From Phoronis australis (taxonomy: Eukaryota > Phoronida > Phoronidae), in assembly GCA_002633005.1 (NCBI GenBank), contig NMRA01000081.1, positions 623,799-687,798 of the forward strand: a stretch of 64,000 bases of DNA, in the 5' to 3' direction. A program made the position numbers and the translations under genes. Positions 14,201-29,200 of this stretch are shown piece after piece (position 1 is the stretch's first letter; every line of letters begins with the position of its first letter). The notes beneath the pieces were generated by a model. The model worked only from the letters and a program-made list of their open reading frames with translations, did no database searches and was not told the DNA's origin.

Positions 14201-17200
14201 CTTGCCATACCTAATAAAGTGACGTGCATTGCCTTGTGGAAGAAAAATCGAAGAAGTGTGGAGTAGTTGACAGAACACTTTTTCTTGAAATTTTAAACTA
14301 ATAGAAAATGCTATGATATCAACAGAAATTAAGAATCTTTACGAAAAAACCTTAAAAATACCAGGTGAGCAGTTTGAATTCTGTTTCAGCGGCACATAAT
14401 CACTCTCAATAATGCAATTTAGTCACTTTATTGCGTTCCAAGCTTCTTTAAGACAAAAATTAAGTCAAAAACTTACGTCAAACTTAAGTTTTATCTTAAA
14501 ATTGAATTGAATTTTTAAGATTTATCTTAGCTAAGTCAGTTTTATTGGAACGGGCCCCAGACATCTATATATTTGTGTAAGCTTGCAGGAAAGTGAAAAT
14601 TGTAGAGGGCACAGACAAATTTCACTTCGTCAAACAATGTTAGTCCCTCAACGTCACCATTTCGTTCCACTCGCGCGTCACACTAATCTCACGATTCTCC
14701 CCTGGTTGTCACCCCTTGTCAAAAACTTCTCGAATCCTCCCTTGGTCACTACAGCATTTGCCTCCCCGTAGTCGCCAACTGGCACCCCCAGCTTGCCACC
14801 AGTATTTCGGCCCTGACCTTGCAATGATTCTTGGCTCCCATTTTCAACGACCATACTGTAAATGTTTTATTTTAAGCACTACAGCGTTCTTATTTGATTG
14901 CTTAGGTTTATTTATTGGGCCGATCAAGGTTACAGGAAAATTGAACGAATCCAAACAGATGGTACCCACCGCCAGTTGCTTTACAAAAACTCCAAGTTTT
15001 GGCCCAATCAGATGACGATAGATGAGACAAACAGGTAAGACTTTGTCCTTCGCAGATTCCGCAGTTGTATGTATGTTTATTATAGGCTCTTGCGGCTTAT
15101 TCTCAAGATATTTTTTTGCTCAAGAAAACTGAGCGTAGAAATATTGCACAAGTCTTCAACTATTCTGTGGCCCCTGTTGTGATAAATATTGTTTTCAAAA
15201 ATATACCGACATCATTCAATTATTTTTATCATGACTTTGAAGTTTAAGGACAATACAGTTAGATGTCTGATTGTCATCTACAATATTTCGCTTGTATATT
15301 TAACAGAAAGAACCTCCGGAAGGCCAGATAACATGTTCCCGACTTTGATATAATTGTAGATTTTTTTTCTACCAACAACCGATACCAGCTTTTTTGGTAC
15401 GTTATTATAAATCTGCGTGAAAATACACGAGTGACAATACCATGTGAAGTTTAGAAAATGTGAAGTGCAGTTAATAACAGCAAGAGTCCATATCATAAAT
15501 TTGTACTGTTTTTAATTCCCGAGGGCATGCCAACTACATTTTTTGCTTTTATTTTTAGAGTCTTATATTGCGTTGATGCCTATAAGTCGACAATTATGTA
15601 CGCATCCTTGAATACTCCAACCTGGTGGAGAACAATAGAGTTCGAAAGAAGAAACATTGGCCACCATATATTTGGCTTGGCCGTATCTCATTCGGCATTC
15701 TACCTCTCCACGTGGTACAAAACCAGAGTCCTTATCTACAACACTGGCAAGGAGGAGTTGACAAAGGGATTTACTGACCCCAATTCGAAAAGGTTTTACT
15801 ATATGGTACCAGTAGATCCATCAAGGCAGCCCCTGTGTAAGTAATCCATGGATTTCGAACTTGATGTCTACAGTTTGTGCATGTATTTAGTCCCAAGTGT
15901 TTCACATATAGCATGCGCGCACTCAGCCTAAAATATAGGGGGTCTCGAATTTTTCGATATGTGGACCTTTTACTGAAAGAAATCAACAAGGACTAAAAAA
16001 ACGGGACCACTGTGTTCACGAATCGTGCATCCGCGCCGATTTCCCGTGAATTTTATGGACCTTTGTCTCGTTTAATTGGACTTTTTATTTCACTGAGGCG
16101 GACCTTTTTGCCCAATTCGACAAATTGGGGGCTCGTTCGAGCCACTCGAGTCCTCCCCCTGGATGCGCCAATGTATAGGCGCATGCACCAAGCCTTCACC
16201 CTTTGGCATTGGTATCTAATCCTCATATACATTCGTGTTCTAATTGCTCTTCTATTCAATTTTGGAACAGAACTTAAAACATTAAAAATGTAATGTTAAA
16301 TGGAATGCGCGTCAATGTGAACACTTGCTTGACTTCGCTCGCCGGTTGCGCCGGGTCAACCAGCTAAAGCATTTGATTGGAGCTCGATGACGACTTCAAA
16401 CTTAGATTATTCAAATGTCTGAACTGCTTGACCCGGGGGAAACGACGTAGATAATCAAAAGCAACCAATGGCAACCGCTTTGTAACTCATTTTTTATAGT
16501 CAAGCTTCATTCACATTGGCGCGCCGTCAACCCATAGCGTCCATAAAACTGGTGATCTATCTGGGGTACGGTATGGAGACAGTACTTGTCTGTATTGCCC
16601 AGATGAATTGTCTCAGGTTTTTCCTCATGGTGGTCGCTATGACGGCGTAAAGAGCGTTCTAGTTTACATATTCTACTTGCTTCCGACAAGGACAGTGCCA
16701 ATTTGAATATGTTGTGGGTTTTTAACAGTCTTGTCTCTATACACTGGTCAAAGCTAATAACTGCATGGAGTTATTCGTACCCAAAGTGCGTATTTTTCAG
16801 TAGTAAACCATAATGTGTCCCTTTAAGACAAAGTTGTTTTTCCATATTATGCATTTCCACTACTTCAAACTTTAACATTCACACAAAATTTCTCAATAAC
16901 CAAAAGTCTAGTTTGTTGCAAAACATGGCATAAAATTGCAGTGCTTTACATTGAAACATCCTTTTTAAATGAAGGATTTTTTATTTGGATTATTGATGAC
17001 ACTAATATCTTTGTCGCCAACGAATTGTTTACTGAGGTCTTTACCATCTACACAAATTGCATTCTTTTACGCAGATGCCAATCCATGCAATCTTGCAAGC
17101 AGAGGCGGTTGTTCTCATATCTGTTTGGTTGTGGGACCTCAAACATCTCAATGCGCTTGTCCCACTTATGGTGGTCTGGTGCTAGGGCGTGATAGGAAAA

Positions 17201-20200
17201 CCTGTATTGGTAAGTCATCTCTCGAAGTATAGTGACGAAGCTATGATTATCACCAAGCGGAGAAGCCGGAGAACAGAAGAGCCGCACCCTGGTCATCATA
17301 GATGCTGTGTCCCCTTCCCCTGTCCCCTCTGTTTGTCCCAAGTTTTATACCTCCAATTTTGTGCCATCCTAAATTCCAGAATCGATTGCGCTGCCATAAC
17401 CCGCCAGTGCCGTCTCCATCTCGAAGTGCCGCCTTGAGCAAATGGCCCTCCCTTCGGGCCTAGCTACACCACTGTCTCGAGGTAAAAAGGAACATGACTG
17501 AATGAAACATTACTTTGAGAGATGTGTCATTTTATGAGACCGCACATGGATTAAGCATTTGCGAGACCAGCAGCATAAGTCGTTGCTCATTGTCTCACAA
17601 ACAGGCCCGTCCTGAAGTAGGAACGAAAGCACCACTCTCATTTAAAGGAATTTAACCAGAATGCAACACAAGTGTCAAGCACTTCTTCACATGAAAATGT
17701 ACCAGTACAGTAGCAAAGTCTAATGTCGCATTATGAGTTGCAATGCCAACAACACGAAATTGGCAAACAAGGACAAATATTAGTGTTGGTGGATGTGCTT
17801 CACTTTCAAGTCAGCTCAAGAGTGCTCGCCATTTTGAAAATCAGGTTATTCATACAATTTGTTTTTCTACCTCCGCATAGGAAGAGAGTTCAATGAAGTT
17901 TGGACATATTCTTCTAATAACAATAGACTACCTGAACAACACAGCTGCCGCACATATAATCAAAGTTCACCGGCTCACTAACTCGCGCCCGGCGGACTTT
18001 CAGACACTGATCGCAACCGATTGCCACATGCAGTGCAACAAAGAAGTCGCAAAACATGACTTAGGCACCATAAACCTCGTGAACGGATCCTGAAACCCGA
18101 ACGCGAAGTTCTTGTATCCTGTGGGGTGGTTAGTGAGCTAGGGTGTTCGTAAATCGGTACCGGCCATCTTGGGTACATAAGCCGTGTGAAGATTATGAGT
18201 ATGTTGGCTCAGATTATCGGGCCCGTGAGCCGTTTTTATAAGTGAAAAAGTGTGCTAATGAATGCGGCAGCCATGTTGTCTAGATAACCTGAACAGGGTT
18301 TGACCACATTCGGCTAGGTTCCGAAACTAATTTTCGCCCATTTTCGTTTCTTCTTCGGCGCTTTTCGCTAGTAGAACAAGAGGACCGTCCATGATTGTGA
18401 TGACTCAACTCAAACTAAATCTTACACTACATGTTACTATTGTGCAGAGATGGCAAGCGTCAAAATGTCAATAATAGAGATCAAAATCACGGAAGAACAA
18501 CTTTAAACGTGGTTAAAGCAAGGGTCTCGCAAGTTTGAGAACCAGTTTAACACCCGTAATTCAATGGAGAAAATTGGATGTATCATCAATGTTTAAATGT
18601 GTAGAAATTTTCAATATGCTTGTGAGCTAGATATTGGTATAATGATTTTCACCCAACTTTAAAGTATCTCAAACTTTGTTCACAAAAATTAGCATTTTTT
18701 ACAATATTTCACATGTGTCTAACAAAGTACCTTATCTACATTCTCGGGGAACTTCAAACATGAAATAACCATGTAGCGAGAAAAAAAAAACATTTGGCAG
18801 AAACACCTTGGAGCAGCACAACCGCGTGGAAGTTTCTTTACTGCTTATCTTAGGTCAAAGGTTACGGGGCTGTCACTCAAAACGAATCTCCCACCAGGCA
18901 CAAATCTCCGTCCTTTCATTCACCGAGTCGCTATCATATTGGGTCAACGACGTGCACATGTGATAGAAAGATGCCGGCGAAAACCAGGGGCGGATCCAGG
19001 ATTTTGAGTTGGGGGGGTTAGGGCAGAGTATTAGCCAGGATTTTGCCCGTCAGACATTCGCACTCCCGAACTGCTAAATGGAATATGAGAGAATTTCAGG
19101 GGGCATGGCCCCCTTGGCCACTGAAAACAAAGACAAAACGTAGCTTTGATCCTGAGAGAGTTGTGTGTCTGCATGCATACGACTGTTCAGAACGAATGCT
19201 ACGAGTCGCCTCACGCCTCTGTGACTTATGTTCACGAACACAGAATGTTGTGAAAAGAGATAAATCCTCACCCAAGTTCCTCAAGGATTATTCACAAGAA
19301 TTGGTCATTTTACAATAATTCAAATATGTATAGCAAAATACCTTATCTTTATTCTCGGGAACTTCAAATACGAAATATATAATATAATCTCCTGCCAGGT
19401 ACAGAGCAACTTCGTATGTACCTTCAGTCCTTTCATTCACCGACTCGCCATAATATTAAGTAAACGAGGTGTACAGATGATAGAACAGTGCCGGGGAAAA
19501 CTTAAGACAAAACGTAGTTTTGGTCCTCAGGGAGTTGTGAGTCTACATGCATACGACCGTTGAGAACGAATGCCTCGAGTCGCCTCACGCCTCTGTGACG
19601 GTGTGGTCACGAACACAGCAAGTTGTGAAAAAAGATAGTTACTCACCCAAATTTCTTGATTCGATAGGTAATCTAACATTTCGGCGTTTCGATCTCATGC
19701 TAACTACGTGCTTTAACCACGGACTCGATTTCTGTTATCTATTTCTTACTTGATTTCGTATCAGACTCCCGGCGCGTGGTGTATATAACAATGAAATGTT
19801 GACCTACTTTTAAGTAGAAAGGTTTTAACGTAATAATAATAATGACACATAAATATAAAAAATATTTTTATTTTCCCTGATCCTTTTTCTTTAAGAAAAT
19901 ATATACATTTGCTAGTTGCCAAAGCTTATTTTTTGATATACGTGTTGGAATGGAGGCCACTAAATAAGGTGTGAGATAAACTGTTCTCTTCACATTTATC
20001 CAAAGCACCACATTGTATTCTCTGTATGGCCTGTTATACAATGAATGGGGAACCTTTTCAAAGTTTCAATAAAAATAACTTCGTCAAAATACCTGTTTGA
20101 TTTAGACCACTTGTAACAATGAATTTGGTCTCAGATCGTTCCTCACTCAGATTACGGGTGAATTTTGGGCTTGAAGAGAACTGATATTGCTTGGGAACAT

Positions 20201-23200
20201 AGGCAACAAGTTGGCTTGTCATTGACATCAGTATGCTTTCGAGCATGGTCTCGATCAACAACGGAGAACCAGAGACGTAGTTCTAAAAATAGTGGGATAC
20301 GTACTGAACTCTTGAGGGAAGGTTCCTCGATTAGCTTTTTTCTTTTGATACCTTTCTCAAAAAAATATATGGTAATGCACTTAATAGCAAGTCACTGCTT
20401 CCAACCAAATCAAAACACCATTGCTAATGCTTTGTCATTTCTCGAAAATCTTTGATGAGAGGATGGTTTACCTCGCTAAAAAGTAAGCACACGACGCCCC
20501 TCGTTCCTCCGAAAATACACCTCTGGTACTGTTTAGCCCTGTCCTTTTAGCCCAGAAACCACATGCCATCTGAGAAAGGAAAATTGAAACCAGTTTTATA
20601 GCAGTTTGTAGTCTAAACCAAATGCTCAGTGCTTTGACACACGCATTTGTGACAGGTTCATGTTCAATATCGTTTTATGTGGTATCTTTCATACTTTATT
20701 AACTGAAAATCGTACAGTCAGGTGACCGATTCAGTCCATCTTCTTTGAAAATCTTGCAGAGCCATCAGAACTGGTACTATACACCATCAAAGGTTCTGGA
20801 ATCGTGGCGTATATGTCCGCGGACATACACACTGTTCCGTCTGGTCAGCACATAGTGTCTACCAGCACCATGCCAGTAGCTCTGGCCTACCATCCTACGT
20901 TGAAAGTAAGTCGACCCCTTTCCCATCAATTCTTGCCACAGAAGTAGCTCTTTGAAATAAGTGCTACAGTGGGGATTTGAACTGTGTACTCTATCATATT
21001 TTTGTTCTCAATATTCACCTGTAACTTAGATTTTCACCAGCAAACTACATTTTACAAAGGACAAGTTTTGCAGCAATGTTATGAACTGGGCGTACTAGAA
21101 AACTGAATGGTTTCTTGGAAGTCAAGGCATCACGGAGAGTGTTATAAATTATCATTTTCGTGATCGGAGCAGTTATACCAAGAGCGGTGATAACATAACG
21201 TCTGCAACCTACATCGTTCACAGAAGTTTGCTCCAAGGCAATAACATTCGGAGTAATTTGGGTGTATGCACCCGCTAACAAGATTGTACGGGATTAACAC
21301 GATTTATTCCAGTGGCATATCTCTATATGGATACATAATCTACTAGAGTAACCTACTTGCAGATCAGTGTCTTTGCGGCTATTGTTACCAAATTCGTTCT
21401 TGCGGAAATAATAAAAAGATAGCCATAATTATACGCAGAATGAAAGCTAGCGGTATTCAAACTTATGAGGTTGATGATCGAAAGTGACTGGATTGAGTCT
21501 TGCAAGTGATTTTGTATCTTCAAAAGTCAAAGTAAAACGGGATCAGTAATCGTTCAGGTTGTATTGGCGAATTTGGCTTTAATTAGTTCATATATGTTAT
21601 TTAGAGTTTCCTGTTTCAGGTTGTCTATTGGAGTGATGTTAAAGAACTGGTTATATATCAGGTGCAACTGAATGGAAGCCGGAAGAAAATATTCTTAAAG
21701 CAAGGGATTGGAATTGTTGATGGTATGTATTGTGCTTAAACACTTTTGATGAATAAAATGTATTCTACTTACAAATACCGTATTTTTAATATCGCTTTAA
21801 TTAAATGAACATAGTTTTCCACAACGTTTGGACAATTGGCATGCCAGTCTGATTATTTTGGTGTAGCAATTATTTTTTTGTTCTTAGATTATTGACCTCA
21901 TGGATGCTAACCGTTCAGCAATGAATCAGATTTTGGTGGGACACAAAATAATAGGTACCGTACAGTCCCGGGTACGAACCATTAACAGTTAAGCAGAACT
22001 TCCTTCATGATGTCTGGAATGACGAGTTACGACTAAACATAAGTTACAATGACAGGCAACGGAATTTTATTGAGTTTCGTACGTATCCGACTACTCCTGG
22101 GCCCCCAAAGTATAAATTTCTTTTTTGCGCTTGCCCCTACCCACCAGGACGTTGGTTGATCTACGCGAAAATATGCACCTATAAAGCACAAAATGATACT
22201 ATCCACTTTTATATGAGTCTGACATATTTGGCGTACCCTAGTAGTGATTTTTGTTATGGTTCCCTTTTTGACGTCTTCAAGCAGTTAATGCGACAACATT
22301 GAACAAGTAACTAATATATATATAAGCACTCCCCAGTTTAACTTCAGGTCTCAGTTTAGGCCGATTTCGGTAAGATGAGATGCAAAAAGTTTCATGAAAC
22401 GGACTTCTGGTTTTGAAGCTATGCACTACGGGAATGAACGGAAATATTTAGCACTAGATGGCGAATGCCAGGTGCACAAATTTCCTAGGGGCGTTGTTTG
22501 AGCTACTACTGGGCACCTAAATGGCATTGGCTTTTGTGTCTCCCTCATTATCTAGAAAAATCGCGGTTTATAAGTTTTGTTAATTGTCATTTGGTCACTA
22601 GTTTGCCATTTTCTATGAACAAATGACGACCATACTAAGTTAAACCTCAAAATCTTACAATGGACACTGTCCCCATAAGAAATTGACAATGCGACATGCC
22701 CGTTTTGCTATTAGGTGGAGGTAAATTACACTCTTTCTAACTTCCAGGAGTGCAACGCCACCAGGCGCAGAATATTCTGTAATTTCCTATTTTAGGTATG
22801 GTCCTTGATCCGGTAAGCAACCGTTTGTACTTCAGTAACATGTTCCTGACAACTCATGGAAGCTTCCTGAACAGGTGGAGCTCTGTTGAATCTGTTAATC
22901 TTGATGGTACCGGATGGTTGACTATTTCTAGAGATGTTGGCAAACCGAGAGGGCTGGCGATAGATTTTGAAAGAAGGTGAGTGTCATCTTTTGTAGAAAT
23001 ACCAATTGCGTCTTTAAGAAATAAACATCAAAATCAATTTTATTAGTTCGTCTTTCTCTTGGTAGCAAAATATTTTTATTAAGGAAGTCTTTGCCAAGGT
23101 TTCTGTCCTACACGAATGTGACATTGGTGATGTAACCACATTTTGCATGCGTGTTAGTGTCTAATCACAGCAACCTTGAGGAAACGGTAACCTTAATCTT

Positions 23201-26200
23201 GTCAGCAAATGCTTGTCTTTAGCTAAATATTTAATCAACAAACTAGTTCAACTCAGTGAAATTATTTGTCTTTTGAAAGTAGCATAAAATTAGATTTTGA
23301 ACTAAATACCAATCTGGGTCATATGACTCAGAAAATTGCTGCAAGAGAAAAGTACATTAATAAACTACTATATCAATAACACGACCAAATTTCTTATGCT
23401 AAGTATTCGGAACATAATATCTAAAATACGGTGGTAATATCTACATGTCTTTGTTTCACGTAATTTGTGCGTTTTTCATAAATTATGAGTACCAATTCTA
23501 GATAGCACTCCAGTTATGAAAAATAAACTTTTCGAAAACCTTTTCTAACGTTTCGAAGAACTGTACACGAATCATACCTGAAAATTTCATTAAGTTTCAT
23601 TAGAACCAGAGCGCACGTTTCTGAGACGTTCCGAAGACAGTAAAGTTTTGATACTCTTCCACTGTTACTCATTACCGTGACTTGTTTTGCTGATGTTTCA
23701 GACACTTATTCATTTCTGACTGGGGAGAGGAGCCCAAGATTGTAAGATGTAATCTGGATGGTTCCAATGCGGTGGTAATCAAAAGTACCGACATCAGTAA
23801 TCCCAATGGCCTCTCTGTAAATGGAGAAATGCTGTATGTGGTCGACTCCAACTATGATGGACGAACTAACGGAGCGTTCCTGGCGGCTTACAACATGTCG
23901 GACAACACGTGGCGTTATCTAACCGGTACGAAGTTAAAGGTAACTCANTCTGCGCCATCTAATGGTATCAAAGCCGATCGCAGCTTACCCGCTATTGCAG
24001 CGCTACCTGTACAACAGATTACCCCTCACAGCACTATGTAACCCCAGCCGCGAGCCTGTCAACTACATTAATGTCATGCCAACCTAAACCAGCCACCGAG
24101 GAATAAAATGCAACCTGTGGAAACATCGTTTGAGGTAGCTTTAGCGTCAAACGTCACGTGGTTCTAGTTGCTTGTTGTTATGCTCTTAGTCTCTGTTGTA
24201 TCAATGTTCCAGTTCGTGCCAGTACTTGTGTGAACAATCCATGCAGTGGTCTATGTTTTGACCAACCTCGTGGTCCACCAATCTGCAGATGTCCTACCCA
24301 TAACAGTGCTGTTATGTCCAGAGATGGGTTCACTTGTAAAGGCAAGCGTTGACAGTTCTTGGAGTGATAAATATTTTAAGTTAATAAGTAGTTAGTTTCA
24401 AGTAAAATTCCTTAATGAAACACAGTTCGTGTGTTGGGAAAGCTTTCATCAATTTTAGAAATGGGCCCACATAGATGCAATTGAGCCAAACTATTTATTT
24501 GATGGTCTTGGTAAAATTTAACTTCTAAGTGTCTTAAGGCATTAAACTGTCTTTATTGACTATAAAAAGGGAACCACTAATGTTTGGAGGAGTCCCACAA
24601 GGGTTGCGCCCTCCGGTTGCTGTTTCTATTTTGTCTTTGCTATCTACCAAACCGATTTTTTGATATTTTTGAAAGACTCGGACAACTATAGCGGTGCCCC
24701 CTATACGCACTTCTGAGATCTACATTGCTTGCAAGGCTTTGCAAAGCTCTTGTTTTTATTCCAGAACCAGAGAATTTCCTTCTGCTATGCGACGTGAACA
24801 CTGTTTACCTGATGAGCCTTGATACACCTGAGAAGTATACGTTGCATCGTATTGTTCGAGCACGATTTGATGCCAACATAATTGCTGCGACATATGATTC
24901 AGTTAACAAATATATTTATTGGTCGGAATCGAGCAGGTTAGATTTTGAGAGACTTTTATCAAATTTTGTATCGTCTGAAAACATCACATTTGAATTTTTC
25001 CTATTGATCTACGTCAAATTATGTGCCCATTCATGTTCCTAACTAATGCAAAACCTGGTCAACTAGGAACACGGGTACTAGAAACAACGTGCTGAAAAAA
25101 CAATACCGAGACGTCCATCAAATTGCCCAAATGTTGTGTTGACGCCTATGCTTTGATGACTCTTTTCTCACATTACATTATTGTTTTTAGTTATTTGTAA
25201 TCTCTGACCCTTTACATTTCTTTTTTCCTTTCAGAGTTTTTCCAAAAGTATTCAAACAGTATCTGAATGGGACTTCCCTGCAGCTCGTTGCTCACTTGAA
25301 AGTACCTAGTGGGGTCATCGATGGACTTGCCGTTGACCATAGCACGCGTTCTTTAACAATGAGTGGATACAATGTTCAGTATGGATTCATAGCTACAATG
25401 CCTACTGATGGCACTAATGTATATTCTCTTACAAAAGTCGCTGGTCGACCAAGAGGACTTGCTGTGCTTGGCGGGTAATTATTGACTTAAATACCAGTTC
25501 TTCAACATAGCAATTGATTATCACAATCACCAGGAGGCGTAAGATAACCCTGTCCCCTCTACCCCATTATAGTGGTACCGCATCTGTTTCCTCTGTTTCG
25601 CGCCACCAGCTCCCCCAGTTGTCAAAAGCTTTGCAGCCAGCTCCCCCATTTGTCTGTAGTTTCGCACGCTTCCCCCAGTGATAAATGATATGCTCTTCTG
25701 CAATAAACAGGGGCATGTCTACCTGACTGAACCCATGCTCTAGCACCAAACTTTTTAAAGGACACACCAAAGATGACATCCACCACAATAGTTTATTTGG
25801 CGTTATTGTAGTATCATCTCAGTGTGCATATTTTTATTTTCAGTTTTAGTAAGGTGTCGGGTTGACTTTTTATTTTTGTTTATTTATTGAAGAACTTTGA
25901 TTTCTTATGTCAGTCTGCTTATCGAATGTCAATTGTATGAGTAGTAATTAATTACAGTCCCATTTTTTCATAATGCTTACTTGTTTAATGCTGTATTATA
26001 TTGTATTTAACGGCGGTCCTCCATGAAGCGGCTTTTGCCTTCGAGGACCTCCGGAGATGTGCTTTTCCTTTATTGTATTTCAGTAATTCGTTTGACAAAC
26101 CCATTAGTTATCTATCTGTCTATAAAAGACATGTTTACAATAATCTCTGTTTTAGTGACTTTACTCAAAACTGTTTCTGTCGTTTGCTATCGCACAGTCA

Positions 26201-29200
26201 ATACATCCTCTGATAGATAACATCTTTGCTCAGTTGAAACACGTTCTAAGAGTGTAAAAAATAGATCTTGTGTCTAGAGGTTGGCAGTTGGCCTATTTAC
26301 CCATGCTTTCGATTTTCGCACTTTCGGAAGCATTTATAACGCTGACCGATTTAGCAGAGCTTTACAAATGGTTTTCAAACTTGATCCACTGCCAGACTTT
26401 TTAGAGTTTGCGAGGCAAACAGAGACTTTCTTTCAGAGGGTTCGTATTTAGCTACTAAATGTTAATGGTTACCAATTACTTCCAGTCAAATTTTCTGGTC
26501 AGACATTCAAAGTCCCGGTAGGATAGTTCGAATGTCTTCTGCTGGGAAGCAGGATGTGGTTGCAGACACTGGCTTCAAGTGGCCCAACGGCATTGCTATA
26601 AACAATGGACTTCTGTACGTAGGAGATGGTCGTGATAGAAAGATTGAAGTGATGAGTCTCAATGGTAATTGAAATCGTTTTTAAAATGTATGTTACAGCT
26701 TCAAACAAACTAGAAAATATTTTTTGACTCCTGGCCACCAAAGTGTTGAAATTGATCTTGAAACTTATCTAAATATTAGTTTTTAATTCAATTTAAGTAG
26801 GTACTTCAATACTTCAATATTGCTTCAATGTTATCTCTTTATTGTATCAGTGAAATAAAGGCAATTTAGAGAAAATTTGACTTTGCAGGCTCAAACAGAA
26901 AGGAACTGGAATTCTTCACAAAGAGAGTAGAACACATCTTTGGTTTGGCTGTGTTTGATCAATTTGTGTTTTACACTGACTGGGTAAACCGCACATTGGG
27001 GTTGTTTGATATGAAGACGGGGTTTATGAAAACTCTCGCTCACAATCTTGTCCGACCAACCACTCTGCACCTCCATCATCCTTCTAAATTAAAAGGTGAG
27101 CGAGTCCAGTCAACAGGCAGTCTTCCCAATCCATGTATTGATTCATTTCTCAGCGCTTGTCAGAGCAAAATCTATTATTATTATTACTATTATTGGATGT
27201 TCATGTTACTTTTGTTTTACTGAACAGTTTGTGCAACCCTCTTGTTATTCTCAGCACATTCCACTAATTCACTATAAAATACTGTGCTGTTGTACCACAA
27301 AGGGTCAATTAGTTCAAACGTCATCTAATTTCCAAAATGCATTTGTTATTTACCTTTCGGTACACAGGTTGGCTGGTAGTAGAGTTGTTTAAACTCCAAT
27401 GTAAGTACAGACCAAGTCCATGATAATTTGTTCCATTCATTGACTTTTATTAGTTATCGCTTTTAAGCATTTATTTTGCTTTATTTGTTCAACTCGTGAA
27501 GGAAAACTGAATCTAAAAATGTTGGAAATACCTCAACAGATTAAGTTTAAAATGTTTGATGAAATCTGATGAAAATGAAATACCGGTGTCTAAATATTCC
27601 AAGAAATCTGACTCAGCTAAGCCAAATCTTCAAATTGCGTCAATTTTAAGACAAAATTTACGTTTGTCTTAAGTCTGTTTTAAGAAAGTGATGTTAAGTT
27701 TGATTTAAGTTTTGCCTTAAATTTGACATAAATTACCGTAAGTTTCAAAGTTTGAAGGTTGAGACAAATCAAGTCAAAAGTGAACATAAGTTGGTTTCTT
27801 GGAGCGGGTCCCAATGGTTTTGTATTGCACGAGCCTCTTCAGCACCTCTAGCAACATACCATTGGCAATAGACCAACCTGGGTGTATATATGCTTTCAGA
27901 CTCGCAACACTGTGAGAAGAGTGGTTGTGACCATTGCGTTGTGACCCCTGGTGGGTTTTACTGTAAGTGTCCTACGGGACAATTCTTACTGCCTGGTGGG
28001 AGATCATGCAGTCAAGGTCGTATGAAGTGGCTGCCGTCCAGAATATTCCGGTGTGACGAATCCTGTCACGTGAATGCCTTGTGTGGACAGCTGTCGTCTG
28101 GCATGGCATACAGATGTGTATGTAAAGCAGGCTACTTTGGTGATGGTGTGAATAGTTGCCAAGGTAACAATGGTTTTAGTTGCTTAAATAGCCATACTAA
28201 AGCAATGGTAAAGTTAGTGATAAAATTCAGGCTTGATAAAGAACTAAGAAACACTGGACTTGGACAGGAATACGGAACATTTCACATTGGCGCTCTCTGG
28301 AACAAAGAGAGTGCAAAAGTGACCTCCGATTGATCCCAACTCAGATTTGGTGGACAGAAATTCAATTACTACGTATTAAAAAAACACAGGAAACAATTCG
28401 TCTGTCAGCCCTCATAGCTTCGTTAGTTTAAGTACATTAATATATTTTAGCTTCTCCACATAGACTGGGATCATCATATACCCTCTTAATCAGCTGCAGC
28501 CGCTAGCTTTTGCCACGGATTCTTCTTCGCAGTGGGAAATACGTGGAACATGATGTCCGTGTTCATCCTTTTATATTTCAAAAAGTTTGCCTTTATTCGT
28601 AAGGCATCAGTGTACCCCATCGCACAGCAGCGGGGATTTGCCGACATTATAATAGCAAGGAAGTTGTTAAAACGCAGTTTATACCAGTAAGTTGCCATGC
28701 TCCGTACGTATTACACGGGATCTATGGGTGGTGCTGTACGCCTGTCCACCAAAAACCTGATCGTCGTCTGACAAGATGGTGGATTTTCAAAAATGACGTG
28801 GCTACTTAGAAAGACAGCTTATTGCGAAGTTAGGTGGTCCCAAAACTCAAAACGTGGTTATAGATACGCCAAACTCGAAGTTATGACCCAAAATGAATGA
28901 TGCATGTAGCTTAAAGTACGAAAATTTCGTTGTGGATAAAGAATGTTGTGATACAAACGCCATCCATACCATGCGACAAGTACCAGCTTTGGCAGAGTAC
29001 TTTGCAGCAATAACAGCTACCTTGCCAAATCTGGGGCTTTCCATGTTTAAATTACTCTCACTCAATGTATCCGTTTGTGTACATACAAATTTCAAGTCGT
29101 CTATTTATTCCAGCTTGTCCTGTAGACACGTACAAGGAAGAAATGGGGAACTCTAGCTGTTCTCCGTGTCCTTCTAACTCCAGCACACACGACGTTCTTG

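Larger units (their letters stand above)
17210..20759 (+). other. Gene 1 intron 7
   Basis: A 3.5-kb intron. It holds a tandem duplication at about 18715-19680 whose first copy is interrupted by a MITE-like insertion (18985-19123). The stretch 17880-18280 contains a CGGCAGCCATGTTGTC segment seen again in a similar form near 46090, perhaps another dispersed repeat. No exon-like sequence was found. Confidence 0.45.

Noticed and set aside
23926-24041. Gene 1 ending at the stop 24039-24041 by read-through of exon 11.
   Set aside because: The tail is not domain-like, and an in-phase EGF module follows at 24213. A truncated isoform remains possible but unsupported.
28021-28048. A mini-intron between the two EGF modules of exon 17.
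   Set aside because: It would be under 30 bases, and the uninterrupted frame through it reads normally from one EGF to the next.
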